A stretch of DNA of 64,000 bases. Source: Nemertoderma westbladi (Eukaryota > Xenacoelomorpha > Nemertodermatida > Nemertodermatidae). The stretch spans positions 62,001 through 126,000 of the forward strand of contig JAUCBJ010001457.1 in assembly GCA_032718475.1 (NCBI GenBank), in the 5' to 3' direction. Below are positions 36,701 through 48,899 of the stretch, in pieces (the stretch's first letter is position 1; each line of letters opens with the position of its first letter). The translations under genes and the position numbers were made by a program. Below the pieces are notes generated by a model. That model was given only the letters and a program-made list of their open reading frames with translations. It was not told the origin of the DNA and searched no databases.

Positions 36701-39496
36701 AGTAGAGACTACGGCTCCAATAACCATGGAACTCTGGTATTCGTGCGACTTACCTAACCAGTCCAGTTGTCTACAGATCTCTTGAATTTCATCGGAAAAC
36801 TCTATAATCCCACTACTAAGGAAGTGTCGGGGGGCTACTAATTTTGCATACAAATACTTAGCTATGTTATCTTTGTTACCATACCTGATGTTTAATGTAT
36901 CCCAAACTTGTCTTAATCCATCTGGATGTCCAATAAACTTTAACGCCATTAACTTGGGAGGTCCTTCCAAACACTTGATGAGGAATCTAAATTTCTCTCC
37001 GTTGGATAGTACAGAATTCTGTATGCTATCTTTGTAATATTCGTTGAAAGGTAACCATTTCATCTCATCTCCATTGAATTTGACGATCTCTCCCACTTTG
37101 ACCGCTTGGCGGGCTTCTGTTCTAGCCATCTGACGCGTAAAACTTTCTTGGGCCATCGTGTTATTTAATATCGAATTATCGGTATACAAATTTCTCGGAT
37201 CATTATCAGGTCTATAGGGAATATCATTAATAACAGGTCTATAATCACCCTTAATAGGGTTTGTTATAGGAGTTTCAACTTCACTAGCAGTATAGATGCG
37301 TGTAGGCTCCACACCTTGCGCATGTAATACTTCAGACCTAACGGGTTGACACAATGTTACAGGGGGCATTGGTATGCCTTTTTGTATATTGACTAATTTG
37401 TCGCGTTCTAGCGCGATACTTTGCTGCACTTCTTGCAACTCTGCTCTACCTTCCCTCACTGTTCCCTTAAGTTGGTGGACAGTCTCCTGCATCTGTCCTA
37501 GCAGGAGATTCATCCCCCGCCGTCCCTCTTCCACCCACTCAACCGCCGAAGCGGGAGTCGCCAACATAGTAGCGGGCTGACGCGGGACGACGGGAGACAA
37601 ATTATTGATTTCTCTCTCTGCTATCTGGACAGGGGTATTTGCATGGACTGTTCCACCGGGTACAGGCAGTGTAGTACTATGTAAAGGGAATTTAGAGTTA
37701 AGCTCTGGAAGTGTAGGGGTCTCTAGCACAGAAGTGACTTTGGGAACAACAGGCCTAATTATTTCAGGTTCATCGACTATAGTAGGGAGTCTTTTGACCT
37801 GGATAAATTGTTCTATGGGTTCTGCACTACCTAAGTCTGTGCTAGTTAGCTGTCTTTTAACAGCTGGGGGCAAATCAGGCAATTTGCGACGGTAATATGT
37901 TTTTCTACGCCTACTTAGATGAGATCTATTTCCTCCGCCTTCAGGATCGGTAGTATCGCCTTCCTCCGAGGATGTGTATCCCTGGCGCTTGGGAGTAGAT
38001 TTTCTCATCATCTGCATTTGATTAGCAGTAAACTGTTTATTTATACTGTCTTGTGTCTCTTGCAGATTTTCCAACTCCAGTTGGGTAGTCTGCTCAGATG
38101 CTCTCCTTTCTGCTTCTGCCACTGCCTTTGCTGCTTTTCTTTCTGCTTCTGCATCTGCCGCCGCTGCCTTTCTTTCTGCTTCTGCATCTGCCGCAGCCGC
38201 CGCCTTTGCTGCTTTTCTTTCTGCTTCTGCATCTGCCGCCGCTGCCTTTGCTGCTATTCTTTCTGCTTCTACTTCTGCCGCCGCTGCCTTTCTTTCTGCT
38301 TCTGCATCTGCCATAGCCGCCGCCTTTTGTTCCTCTATCCTTCTTTTCTTTATTTGTTCTTCTCGGACTCTAGTGAGACGGAGTTTTTCATCACATTCAG
38401 CTTGGTTTGCAGCTAACATTTCGGCATCGATTGAGTCCAATACAAGCTTGGTTCCTTCACTATTAGGGGAAAGTCCAGACAGCCGTCTCCTCAACTCTTC
38501 GTCTCCTAGGAATCGCTGATAGTCGGACAAATAAATGTCGATAGCGTCTCTAGTTCGCGGTTTCTCGGCGGCCTCTTCGCTTTCCGCTTGAGGAAGGGTG
38601 ACATCAGTTGGTTCTTCATAAGTTGATCTCTCAGCCAGCTGGGATTTCCACTGGGCCGTTTCCTGTACTTTGAGATCTACCCGATGTAGCCAAGTTTTGA
38701 CAGCCACCTGCAGCGACGTGTCCTGTCTTCTTTTGGAAGTTTCCTCAAAGGCTGAGAGGATTAGTCGTATGCGTAGGGTTCTTTCGCGTATTTGATATAG
38801 CAGTTCTTCCTGCTCTTGAGGTCCGTGAGGTTGTCGAAACAGTTGTCCTTCCAATCGATCCAAGGATCCGAAGAATCCCTGCACATATCCTGCTGCCGAC
38901 CTCTTCCAAATAGCTGGATCCATTGTATCTTTAGCCACTCCCATCCTGTGTATATCTTCCCAAGTAGCCTCGGACAGATCCAACGGAAGTCCGAGTCCGG
39001 GAAAGTTCCATTGTGATTCAACAATAGATATCAATTCTTCCCTGGCGTATCCCGCGTAATTATCTTGGGTCGCTCGCTTATTCTTCGCCCAGTCGGCTTG
39101 ATGTTCCTCCACCGCAATGAATATAGTAGTTAGCACTGCAGCAGGAAGAGTAAGAAGGGGGTCCGAGTAGACTGTATCAGCCATCTGCACTCCATGTTCG
39201 GGAGTCAACTCTACAGTATCCGAACTGCTGGAGCTATCGGGTCGCTGGGAAGTAGGTTCTTGACCAAGATGTTGCTGCGATAGGACAACTGCCTCTTGGT
39301 CCCGTTTTACCTGTGCCCGAGTGCCTATGATGGACCTATGGTGGACTAGCCTAGGGTCTGATACTACTGGAGGGATGACCTTTTTTACAGTAGGAGGTGA
39401 GCCGAACTCCTTTCTTATTCGCTCCACACTCCTATCTGAATCACAGATAGTTGTATCGATCAGACTGTCCGACAGGTTTTGCTGAGTGTCAGACAT
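33734..39496 (-). CDS. BEL/Pao Gag-protease-reverse transcriptase polyprotein, truncated in RNase H region
   Basis: About 1920 residues of genuine element sequence from MSDTQQNLSD. Order: N-terminal region; a segment absent from copy A (about 107-294); an Ala/Glu/Lys/Arg coiled coil built from DAEAERKAA repeats (about 388-465); Pao-type gag domain; zinc knuckles including CYNCLRPGHQRRTC (about 1115-1128); aspartic protease LLDSGSTGTFI (about 1257); and reverse transcriptase with VRVVFDGSA, the FASDIEGMF catalytic stretch and the YMDDN box (about 1754). It then reaches DPLGFISP and WLENHSWDDP of the post-RT region. Near residue 1921 the reading frame enters the 42-bp satellite and stays open to 31505, adding about 740 residues of a 14-residue repeat. 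RT motifs are intact, but integrase and complete RNase H are missing, so the copy is inferred to be non-autonomous. Confidence 0.9.
38100..38335 (-). repeat. In-frame minisatellite encoding the Gag coiled coil
   Basis: Tandem units of roughly 24-51 bp (CTTTCTTTCTGCTTCTGCATC and variants) encode repeated DAEAERKAA heptad-like blocks. Copy A has only a short form at the corresponding place (about 3360-3430), so the coiled coil has expanded in copy B by slippage. Confidence 0.8.
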
Positions 39497-42400
39497 GTTT
39501 AGTTATACAGTTGAAGGCTTACTGCTATAGTTACAGTTAAAGCAAGTCTAGTAATTCAGTATAACCACTGGCCTAGTACCGGTAATTTATTGCAGTATAT
39601 TAGAATACCGGTATGCACTTATAATATATATAAGTATTGTGAACTAGGTTTGTCACAGAGTACCGGTATATAAATTTAGCACAGATATATATAAATATAT
39701 AATAGGCCTATAGTGAATACCGGTATACAGCTTACACTTATAGTATATAAGTATAATTATGAACTAGAATTAATTACAGAGTACCGGTATGATTTCAGCT
39801 CAAATTTATAGAAATAAATATAATAAGCCTATAGTAAGCACCGGTATGTCAATTGTTTTTAGAATAATTGAATTCCTGAATATTTTAGGGTTACTTAGTT
39901 ACTTTAACTTACTTTATTACCGTTATTTAAGCAGTAGTCCAACTGATAGCGAGACCTAGTTGTTGTATGGCAGGCCTACTATTTATAAATCGTTTGATTT
40001 GATTTATAATATTTATATACCCGTTTATATGGGTTTTTGTCAATATTTGAAATAAATGTTATTATTTCTGGGGGAGTCACTACACAGAAGCTGAACGCCT
40101 CTCAGTGAAGTGCTATTTATTTGACACTAAAACTGATAATTCTAATTTACCTAAGTTACTTAATACTACAAATTACTTACGATACGGGTGAGATTAATTC
40201 TCTAATTAAACACAACAAAATATTACGTACGAAATTTTTAGGGTAATTTTACAGGAAGTCTACAAACCAGTCCAACAAAGGGTTAGATTTCTGGTTATTA
40301 CAAAGGACAGGGTACTACGGTATTTAAATAATAAGTAGTAGTAAATATATTGTACTGTCCAGATAGGAAAATACCACCGCCTGACGACCTATAACCGTAT
40401 CGCTATAGGTACTACGTTATGTATCACGGATTGTTCCTACCCAGAAGCTAATAGAGCTAACGAATGTGCCTATCAACCACTTTACAACACAAATATACTG
40501 CCTACACTAATTACTTCGGAAAGCACTGTACACTAAACCCTAAATTAGGTACAAGTACCGGTATAACAAATAATCAGTAGTTAAATATACTTGAACAGTT
40601 AAAAGAACCACGGCATCTGCTGGAGTGACCGAAGCACAAAATCTCCAGTCTTTACCTACGCCGAGCAGCCCTGATGTAGTACCGGGGTTAGTTTAACTAT
40701 AACGGTATGTATAACAAGCACAATTACTGTAGGAATAAACTTGGGGACATGAATGTTGCGAATAATCGCATAAACTCTGAATAATAAATATTACGCTACC
40801 CGTACAGAATACTCAAACAAAATACAAACCAAACGCTGGCAAACTACTATCAAGCCTAAACAAACTACAGTATGTGCAGATTCTGAAACTGTTAGTTAGT
40901 ATGCGTTCTAACACGGTAGTACGACTTACTCTTTAAGAGGGGATTGACCTTACAGCTTATGGCTGCCCCAACTTACTAACGGCACTTTATCAGACCAACT
41001 CTACACACGCAGCAATCCCTTCAGACCTAAAAATAGCTAGACAACAATCCAGCCTACAAATATTTGAGTAATAACTATTACGGTACCTGAACAGACCACA
41101 CAAACAAACACAGGCTAAAACACTGGCAGACTACGATCAAGCCTAAATAAACTACAGTATATGCAGACTCTGAAACTGTTAGTTAGTATGCATTCTAACA
41201 CGGTAGTACGACTTATTCTTTAAGAGGGGATTGACCTTACCGCATATGGCTGCCCCAACTTACTAACGGCACTTTATCAGACAAACTCTACACACGCCGT
41301 AATCTCTCCAAACTCAACAACAGTCAGACAGCAGCTCAGCCTACAATTATCTGAACAATCTGAGCAGGGTCACACGCCTTCTGCTCAATATTAGCCTACT
41401 AGGAAATAAAACCGACAGAAATAGGTAAAATCTCAATAAAAATTCAGGGCTGCAGTCCCTGATTAAGTACTAAGACCTACCAGTATACAATAATCAAAAT
41501 CGAATAATACTAAATGTACTTGTACAGCAGTACCGGTACCGGTGATGACAGTTAGGCCTACTGACCTACAGAAGCACCGGTTCAGTTTTACCAGTCACTA
41601 CGGTATTTTGCAACCTTATTGCCTACTGCAATAAGATTATAAACTGTTACTGTTCGCGCTTTTGAAGACCTTTAGCAGTTTAACCTGCCAAAATTTATAT
41701 GTCTTTTCGTTAATTAAAACACCTTTAGCATACGACAACAATTTATGCTAATACACAAAACATTACCCGAAGTCAGCCCATGCGCGATCATTCACCCGAT
41801 GGATCTACACCCGGGAGGCTGAATTCGGCTGCTTAAATTGTATTATTGCAGTGTAAGGTTGCAGTGTAAACTTACTGTATTATTCGATAGATCGTTAATA
41901 ATTAATTTCTGACAGATATTATTGGCTTTCGGGAAATATTAACAGTTCCTTTAGGACGTGGCGCTCTATCTATTTAAACAGAACTAGGACTTATACTAAA
42001 CGCAACGATACTGCTTATGATTAAAGTATAAAGCGTATTCTTTAGGAAATACTTTGTTACCAATCACAATCATACACACTATTCTGCCGACCGTCAGTAT
42101 ATTTGATCACACATAAAGAGAGCAGTAATTGACTCACGTAGGGTCTGCTAAATAACATTGGATTCAATACACACCACATTAATATAAATCGCAATTGTTA
42201 TGTATAGCCGGTCTCTCTAACCTGTAGTGTATCAAGAAAATTGGGAATTTGGGTGATTTATCCGTATTATCCAAAGAGCAATATTTCCATCAACAAATAG
42301 GTACAATTAATAACTGACGGTAAAATAACAGTACAAACAATATGATTAATGCAGTTAAATTAAGTGAGTATGTTAATTAGTTTCGGTAACAGTTTATACT

Positions 42401-42841
42401 TTCGATAATTCAAGCAGTTTTACTAGAGTTCTTCCCAAAAAGCCGGTGTTATGGCGAAAATGGGAACACAACAACAGAATCATATAAAATCATATGACTA
42501 CTACCACTATACGAGTATACCAAAAACTCTTATTCCACGAAGCCCTGTTCAACACAGAGGATGAGCATAGAGATAGGAAATTCAGTTCAGTAGCGCTGGG
42601 ATAGGTCGAAATCAACGCCTACGCAAATTCTATTGGCCGACACGAACAGCAAGGCTAAGGCAACCTCTCTAAGCTAGTTGGCCGATTAAACTGAGCCCAG
42701 ATATCTCCGTACAGCACATCAGCCAATAAGCTGGTAGCTTGCACTATTTTAGTTATAAATCCCTTTGAGAGTATTCTAGCGACTGGGGGGGAACTGGCCA
42801 GCAAAGGCAAACGTATCAGTTATCCCACAAAAGCTTTTACA
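39497..42841 (-). promoter_or_regulatory. 5' LTR plus leader of BEL/Pao copy B
   Basis: Homologous to 4143-7633 of copy A and nearly identical between about 39900 and 40800. It contains the same internal 287-bp duplication (about 40870-41400). About 42449-42750 is unrelated to the corresponding part of copy A, whereas the outermost 90 bp match again. Confidence 0.72.
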
Positions 42842-45746
42842 CCAGGACCACGCTGAATCCAACGGTATTACTTTATACAGAGCCCAGGACCGCGCTGAAT
42901 CCAACGGTATTACTTTATACAGAGCCCAGGACCGCGCTGAATCCAACGGTATTACTTTATACAGAGTCCAGGACCGCGCTGAATCCAACGGTATTACTTT
43001 ATACAGAGCCCAGGACCGCGCTGAATCCAACGGTATTACTTTATACAGAGCCCAGGACCGCGCTGAATCCAACGGTATTACTTTATACAGAGCCCAGGAC
43101 CACGCTGAATCCAACGGTATTACTTTATACAGAGTCCAGGACCGCGCTGAATCCAACGGTATTACTTTATACAGAGCCCAGGACCGCGCTGAATCCAACG
43201 GTATTACTTTATACAGAGCCCAGGACCGCGCTGAATCCAACGGTATTACTTTATACAGAGTCCAGGACCGCGTTGAATCCAACGGTATTACTTTATACAG
43301 AGTCCAGGACCGCGCTGAATCCAATGGTATTACTTTATACAGAGCCCAGGACCGCGCTGAATCCAACGGTATTACTTTATACAGAGCCCAGGACCGCGCT
43401 GAATCCAACGGTATTACTTTATACAGAGTCCAGGACCGCGTTGAATCCAACGGTATTACTTTACAGAGTCCAGGACCGCGCTGAATCCAACGGTATTACT
43501 TTATACAGAGCCCAGGACCGCGCTGAATCCAACGGTATTACTTTATACAGAGCCCAGGACCACGCTGAATCCAACGGTATTACTTTATACAGAGCCCAGG
43601 ACCACGCTGAATCCAACGGTATTACTTTATACAGAGCCCAGGACTGCGTTGAATCCAACGGTATTACTTTATACAGAGCCCAGGACCGTGCTGAATCCAA
43701 CGGTATTACTTTATACAGAGCCCAGGACCGCGCTGAATCCAACGGTATTACTTTATACAGAGCCCAGGACCGCGCTGAATCCAACGGTATTACTTTATAC
43801 AGAGCCCAGGACCGCGCTGAATCTAACGGTATTACTTTATACAGAGCCCAGGACCGCGCTGAATCCAACGGTATTACTTTATACAGAGCCCAGGACCGCG
43901 CTGAATCTAACGGTATTACTTTATACAGAGCCCAGGACCGCGCTGAATCTAACGGTATTACTTTATACAGAGCCCAGGACCGCGCTGAATCTAACGGTAT
44001 TACTTTATACAGAGCCCAGGACCGCGCTGAATCCAACGGTATTACTTTATACAGAGCCCAGGACCGCGCTGAATCCAACGGTATTACTTTATACAGAGTC
44101 CAGGACCGCGCTGAATCCAACGGTATTACTTTATACAGAGTCGAGGACCGCGCTGAATCTAACGGTATTACTTTATACAGAGCCCAGGACCGCGCTGAAT
44201 CCAACGGTATTACTTTATACAGAGCGCAGGACCGCGCTGAATCCAACGGTATTACTTTATACAGAGCCCAGGACCGCGCTGAATCTAACGGTATTACTTT
44301 ATACAGAGCCCAGGACCGCGCTGAATCCAACGGTATTACTTTATACAGAGCCCAGGACCGCGCTGAATCTAACGGTATTACTTTATACAGAGCCCAGGAC
44401 CGCGCTGAATCTAACGGTATTACTTTATACAGAGCCCAGGACCGCGCTGAATCTAACGGTATTACTTTATACAGAGCCCAGGACCGCGCTGAATCCAACG
44501 GTATTACTTTATACAGAGCCCAGGACCGCGCTGAATCCAACGGTATTACTTTATACAGAGTCCAGGACCGCGCTGAATCCAACGGTATTACTTTATACAG
44601 AGTCCAGGACCGCGCTGAATCCAACGGTATTACTTTATACAGAGTCGAGGACCGCGCTGAATCTAACGGTATTACTTTATACAGAGCCCAGGACCGCGCT
44701 GAATCCAACGGTATTACTTTATACAGAGCCCAGGACCGCGCTGAATCCAACGGTATTACTTTATACAGAGCCCAGGACCGCGCTGAATCCAACGGTATTA
44801 CTTTATACAGAGTCCAGGACCGCGCTGAATCCAACGGTATTACTTTATACAGAGTCGAGGACCGCGCTGAATCTAACGGTATTACTTTATACAGAGCCCA
44901 GGACCGCGCTGAATCCAACGGTATTACTTTATACAGAGCCCAGGACCGCGCTGAATCCAACGGTATTACTTTATACAGAGTCCAGGACCGCGCTGAATCC
45001 AACGGTATTACTTTATACAGAGTCGAGGACCGCGCTGAATCTAACGGTATTACTTTATACAGAGCCCAGGACCGCGCTGAATCCAACGGTATTACTTTAT
45101 ACAGAGCGCAGGACCGCGCTGAATCTAACGGTATTACTTTATACAGAGCCCAGGACCGCGCTGAATCCAACGGTATTACTTTATACAGAGCCCAAGACCG
45201 CGCTGAATCCAACGGTATTACTTTATACAGAGCCCAGGACCGCGCTGAATCCAACGGTATTACTTTATACAGAGTCCAAGACCGCGCTGAATCCAACGGT
45301 ATTACTTTATACAGAGTCCAGGACCACGCTGAATCCAACGGTATTACTTTATACAGAGCCCAGGACCGCGCTGAATCTAACGGTATTACTTTATACAGAG
45401 CCCAGGACCACGCTGAATCCAACGGTATTACTTTATACAGAGCCCAAGACCGCGCTGAATCCAACGGTATTACTTTATACAGAGCCCAGGACCGCGCTGA
45501 ATCTAACGGTATTACTTTATACAGAGCCCAGGACCACGCTGAATCCAACGGTATTACTTTATACAGAGCCCAAGACCACGCTGAATCCAACGGTATTACT
45601 TTATACAGAGCCCAGGACCGCGCTGAATCCAACGGTATTACTTTATACAAAGCCCAGGACCGCGCTGAATCCAACGGTATTACTTTATACAGAGCCCAGG
45701 ACCGCGCTAAATATAACTGTATTACTTTATACAGAGCCCAGGTTTG
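42842..45746 (+). repeat. 42-bp satellite array B (about 69 monomers)
   Basis: Same monomer and orientation as array A, but more uniform. A diagnostic variant AGTCGAGGACC recurs at 44141, 44645, 44855 and 45023, that is 12, 5 and 4 monomers apart, showing higher-order duplication. One 40-bp unit lies at about 43460. The array stops in a final CAGAGCCCAGG, after which unique sequence begins. Confidence 0.97.
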
Positions 45747-45869
45747 AACATGGGACATAATCACTTTCGACTCATGAGTCGTAACAAACGACTTATGACA
45801 TACCAGAGGAAACGCTCCCATTGAAACCAATGTGTTCCATAATTTATTACCTAGCAACTCATATTGCAC

Positions 45870-46576
45870 ACTACAGAAATGCAAGGTAATGCATATTGGT
45901 CGCTCTAACCCCAGGTACACTTACACCCTCGGGTCACACACACTGGAGACAACCGAAACAGAGAAAGACTTGGGTGTGAACTTAGATGATTCTCTCCAGT
46001 TCTCATTGCACATAGCCACTATCGTGAAGAAGGCAAATAAGGTTCTGGGGCTAGTATATAGAAGCTTTAATCACCTCAATGAAGACATGTTCATTAGTCT
46101 CTAAGTCACTTGTCCGTCCTTGTGTGGAATACGCATCTCCAGTTTGGTCACCCAGCCATGTAGGAGAAAGCCGCCTACTTGAGTCTGTCCAACGTCGGGC
46201 TACCCGTTTGGTAGCGGGCCATCGTGACCTTCCATATCCGGAGCGACTGCGTCGCTTGGGACTACCTACTCTGGAATACCGACGTTCTCGCGCGGACCTT
46301 ATTCAATTATATCGCATGCTAACGGGTGTTGATGCTGTCGATTGGCAGAGTTCCTTCTCCTTATCGTCAACTGTCTGTCGCGGTAACTCTTTAAAACTCA
46401 CCAAACCGACCGTCCGTCTGAAAATCCGGGCCGATTCGTTCCACTTCCGAGTCATATCTCCCTGGAATGCTCTTCCTGATGTGGTTGTTACTTCCCCAAG
46501 TGTGAATATATTCAAATCGAACTTAAATGACCATTACAACTCTGCTACTAAGTTCTACCCATCCTGGTGGAATTAA
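45870..46576 (+). pseudogene. LINE ORF2 C-terminal fragment, one frameshift
   Basis: KCKVMHIGRSNP, then EKDLGVNLDDSLQFSLHI and KKANKVLGLVYRSF are the thumb-region motifs of CR1/Jockey-type RTs. A frame change between about 46080 and 46105 leads to SLVRPCVEYASPVWSPSH, ESVQRRATRLVAGHRDLPYP and ERLRRLGLPTLEYRRSRADL. The ORF ends at a TAA at 46574-46576. Endonuclease and RT catalytic core are missing. The copy is dead. Confidence 0.85.
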
Positions 46577-47452
46577 TCTAATCTAATCCACTTGTTCACA
46601 TAATCTATCTAACTCATAATTACTGTAAATCTTATTTAGCCGTATATTTTATTAATCTTATTTTAACTTCAGTTTTTTTTTTTTACCGCTATTTTTTTTA
46701 TTGAATTTCTACCGTTTTACTTTACTACTTATTTTATTTAATTTTCCCATTTGTTAAAAATTGTATATCGTATTTCCCCAGTTGCCCTATTTTTACTCAC
46801 ATGCTATGCAATCTGTTATGCATTAATCTTTTATCTTCATGAATTTGTACCGTTTTACTATTGTACTGTATCGTATCTGTTTTATTTAATTATCCATTCT
46901 CAGTTGTTTTTATTACCTTTTTTTTAATGAATTTGTACTGTTTTACTTTACTTTTGTAGGCCTACCTATTTTATTTTATTTTATTTTCCAGTAGTTATAC
47001 AATGTATGTATATCGATCGTATTGTTATGCTGTCACACATTCCGGAATCACAGTTCCCAGTTGTTCTATTTTACTCACATGTTGTGCAATCCCACTTTAA
47101 TTATTTATCTACCACTGCGTTGTACATTATATAGCCAATAATCTTATTCTGTTTACACCGTATAGATTACTTTTATGCCATTAATTTTTATCTATTTTTA
47201 TCTAGATAGTCCACGTGATATATAAACTTTTATTTACGTTGCGCCATTTTATTGTACTATGGAGACATGCCGTAAATGCTAAATGTATGTTGCATTCTAC
47301 CTTATTGTGTTGTTTAAATGTTTGAGTAATTCTTATATTTTTAAAGTTTAATTTCCGCTTACATATCGTGATTTATGGGACCCTATAAGTTCTCAACTTT
47401 CTTGTTCCTGTAACTTTTAATAATAATTAATAATAATAATAATAATAATATT
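45870..47452 (+). mobile_element. 5'-truncated LINE (CR1/Jockey-like) with 3' UTR and TAA tail
   Basis: The coding remnant (45870-46576) covers only the RT C-terminal region, followed by about 870 bp of T-rich 3' UTR. The UTR has three approximate repeats of GAATTT-TACCGTTTTACT (about 46702, 46839, 46930). It ends in a (TAA)n microsatellite at 47419-47452, a common terminus for this kind of LINE. The 5' truncation is typical of incomplete reverse transcription. Confidence 0.78.
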
Positions 47453-47847
47453 CTTTACTTAATTTGTAGGTCTAGATAGTAGGCCTAAAGCTGGAATAGA
47501 AACAAATTAAATTCAAATTGCCCGCGGGAGCCATTCAGCAATTACATCTGAACTCTTACTCCCCATTAACCCGCTCGTGTGGGGTGGTCTCTCCTCTTTT
47601 GAACCTTTTTATCAACAATTTTATGGGACTTTGAGAACCTAGTGTTATAATATTATGTGATGGCTAGTCTGTTTCTCTATCTAACTTTTCTATCTAACTT
47701 TCTATACCGGTAGGCGGTAGGCCCTATGCTTATTTGCTGATTTATGATAACTGATAAGTTAATCATTATTTTTAATTCAAATTTAACAAACGTTAATCTT
47801 ACCGCAGTACCGGTAACTGGGTAGTGGGTAATTCTGCAGTAATTACA

Positions 47848-48860
47848 ATGAAAGAAAATAATCCTGGGAGAGCGAACTTACTTAAATGGGGAACTCTAGT
47901 AATACTCGTCGTCCAGACAACTTTTATGGTTGTAACTCTTCGGTATTCGCGCACCTCCACCCCCGACGATTCTCCTAAGTACGTCATATCAACAGCCGTA
48001 GTCTTGGCGGAGATATTGAAAATAGGGATATGTTGCGGGACTGGTTTACTGGCAATGCGGCCGAGATGCGTCGACATTCATATCGGAACTACGAACGGAG
48101 TTTATAGACCGGTGGTACGACTTCCTTAAACTCTCTGTGCCCGGCGGTTTATACGTCGTACAAAACAATCTCCTATTCGTGGCTTTATCCTACCTCGACG
48201 CGGCGACATACCAAGTTACTTACCAACTCAAGATTCTAACGACAGCTATGTTTTCTGTGACAATGTTGAATAAACAATTAACCTGGAATAAATGGACCGC
48301 GTTGGTGGTTTTAATGGTGGGAGTCGCGTTTGTGCAGTGGCCCACCGAGTCTACTGAACACGTATCTAAGAGTTTAGGCCTCGGTGGCCAACTCATAGGG
48401 GTCTCCGCCGTGGTTGCTGCCTGTTTCAGCAGCGGTTTCGCCGGCGTTTATTTCGAGAAAATCTCTAAAAGGCAGCGAACAGAGTGTCTGGCTGCGGAAC
48501 ATACAACTCGGTGTGTTCGGAGTGTTTTTCGGGCTCGCCACCGTTGTCACCGTAGATTTCTCTTCCGTCGTTAGCGGTGGATTCTTCCAGGGTTACAGAC
48601 CCATCGTCTGGTTGGTTGTAATCAACCAGGCCGCCAGTGGTCTCATTGTAGCCGCAGTCATTAAGTACGCCGATAACATCCTCAAAGGTTTCGCTACTTC
48701 TGTTTCTATTATCAGCAGCAGTTTGTTCAGTTATCTCGTTCTCTCGGATTTTACGCCAACTTCTTATTTCGTTATCGGCAGTCTCCTGGTTATTGGTGCC
48801 ACGTTTCTGTACGGCTACGAAATTAAAGTTGGTAAATATAAAGCCGCTATAAAAGTTTAA
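47848..48860 (+). pseudogene. Intronless SLC35A3-like nucleotide-sugar transporter, two frameshifts
   Basis: Three consecutive frames together span a full-length SLC35A protein (about 335 residues, 10 membrane segments expected, Golgi antiporter of UDP-sugars for UMP). Frame 1 from ATG 47848 gives the N-terminus with VVTLRYSRTSTPDDSPKYVI and the TAVVLAEILKI helix. Frame 2 gives [20 protein letters not shown] and [17 protein letters not shown]. Frame 3 gives [19 protein letters not shown] and [20 protein letters not shown]. Breaks fall at about 48045-48065 and in an AAAA run at about 48472. Animal SLC35A genes normally have several introns; this copy has none. The motifs favour the UDP-GlcNAc-type SLC35A3 over SLC35A1/A2, by recollection of family signatures. 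Most likely a processed pseudogene. Two single-base sequencing errors in an intact intronless gene are the alternative. No poly(A) tract is visible downstream. Confidence 0.8.
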
Positions 48861-48899
48861 AGGCCACAATTATTTTATTTATTATTTGGTTTATCGTGG

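Larger units (their letters stand above)
33734..42841 (-). mobile_element. BEL/Pao LTR retrotransposon, copy B, 3'-truncated and nested in 42-bp satellite
   Basis: The 5' end is at 42841, where the minus strand starts TGTAAAAGC; from there leader/LTR runs to 39497, then the polyprotein from 39496. At 33733 the RNase H region is cut off and replaced by satellite. RNase H end, integrase and 3' LTR are absent from the window. Satellite in the same orientation lies immediately on both sides, and the right-hand junction coincides with the LTR edge. This fits insertion into a pre-existing array followed by loss of the element's 3' half plus neighbouring satellite. Misassembly across near-identical repeats is the alternative. 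Confidence 0.85.

Noticed and set aside
45765-45785. Link between CGACTCATGAGTCG next to array B and the 53-bp monomer's ACTCATGAGTCG
   Set aside because: The shared sequence is short and palindromic, and the flanks do not match. Coincidence is likely.
43273-45920. Long repeat-encoding frames in satellite array B
   Set aside because: Same explanation as array A. One frame also continues past the array into unrelated sequence.
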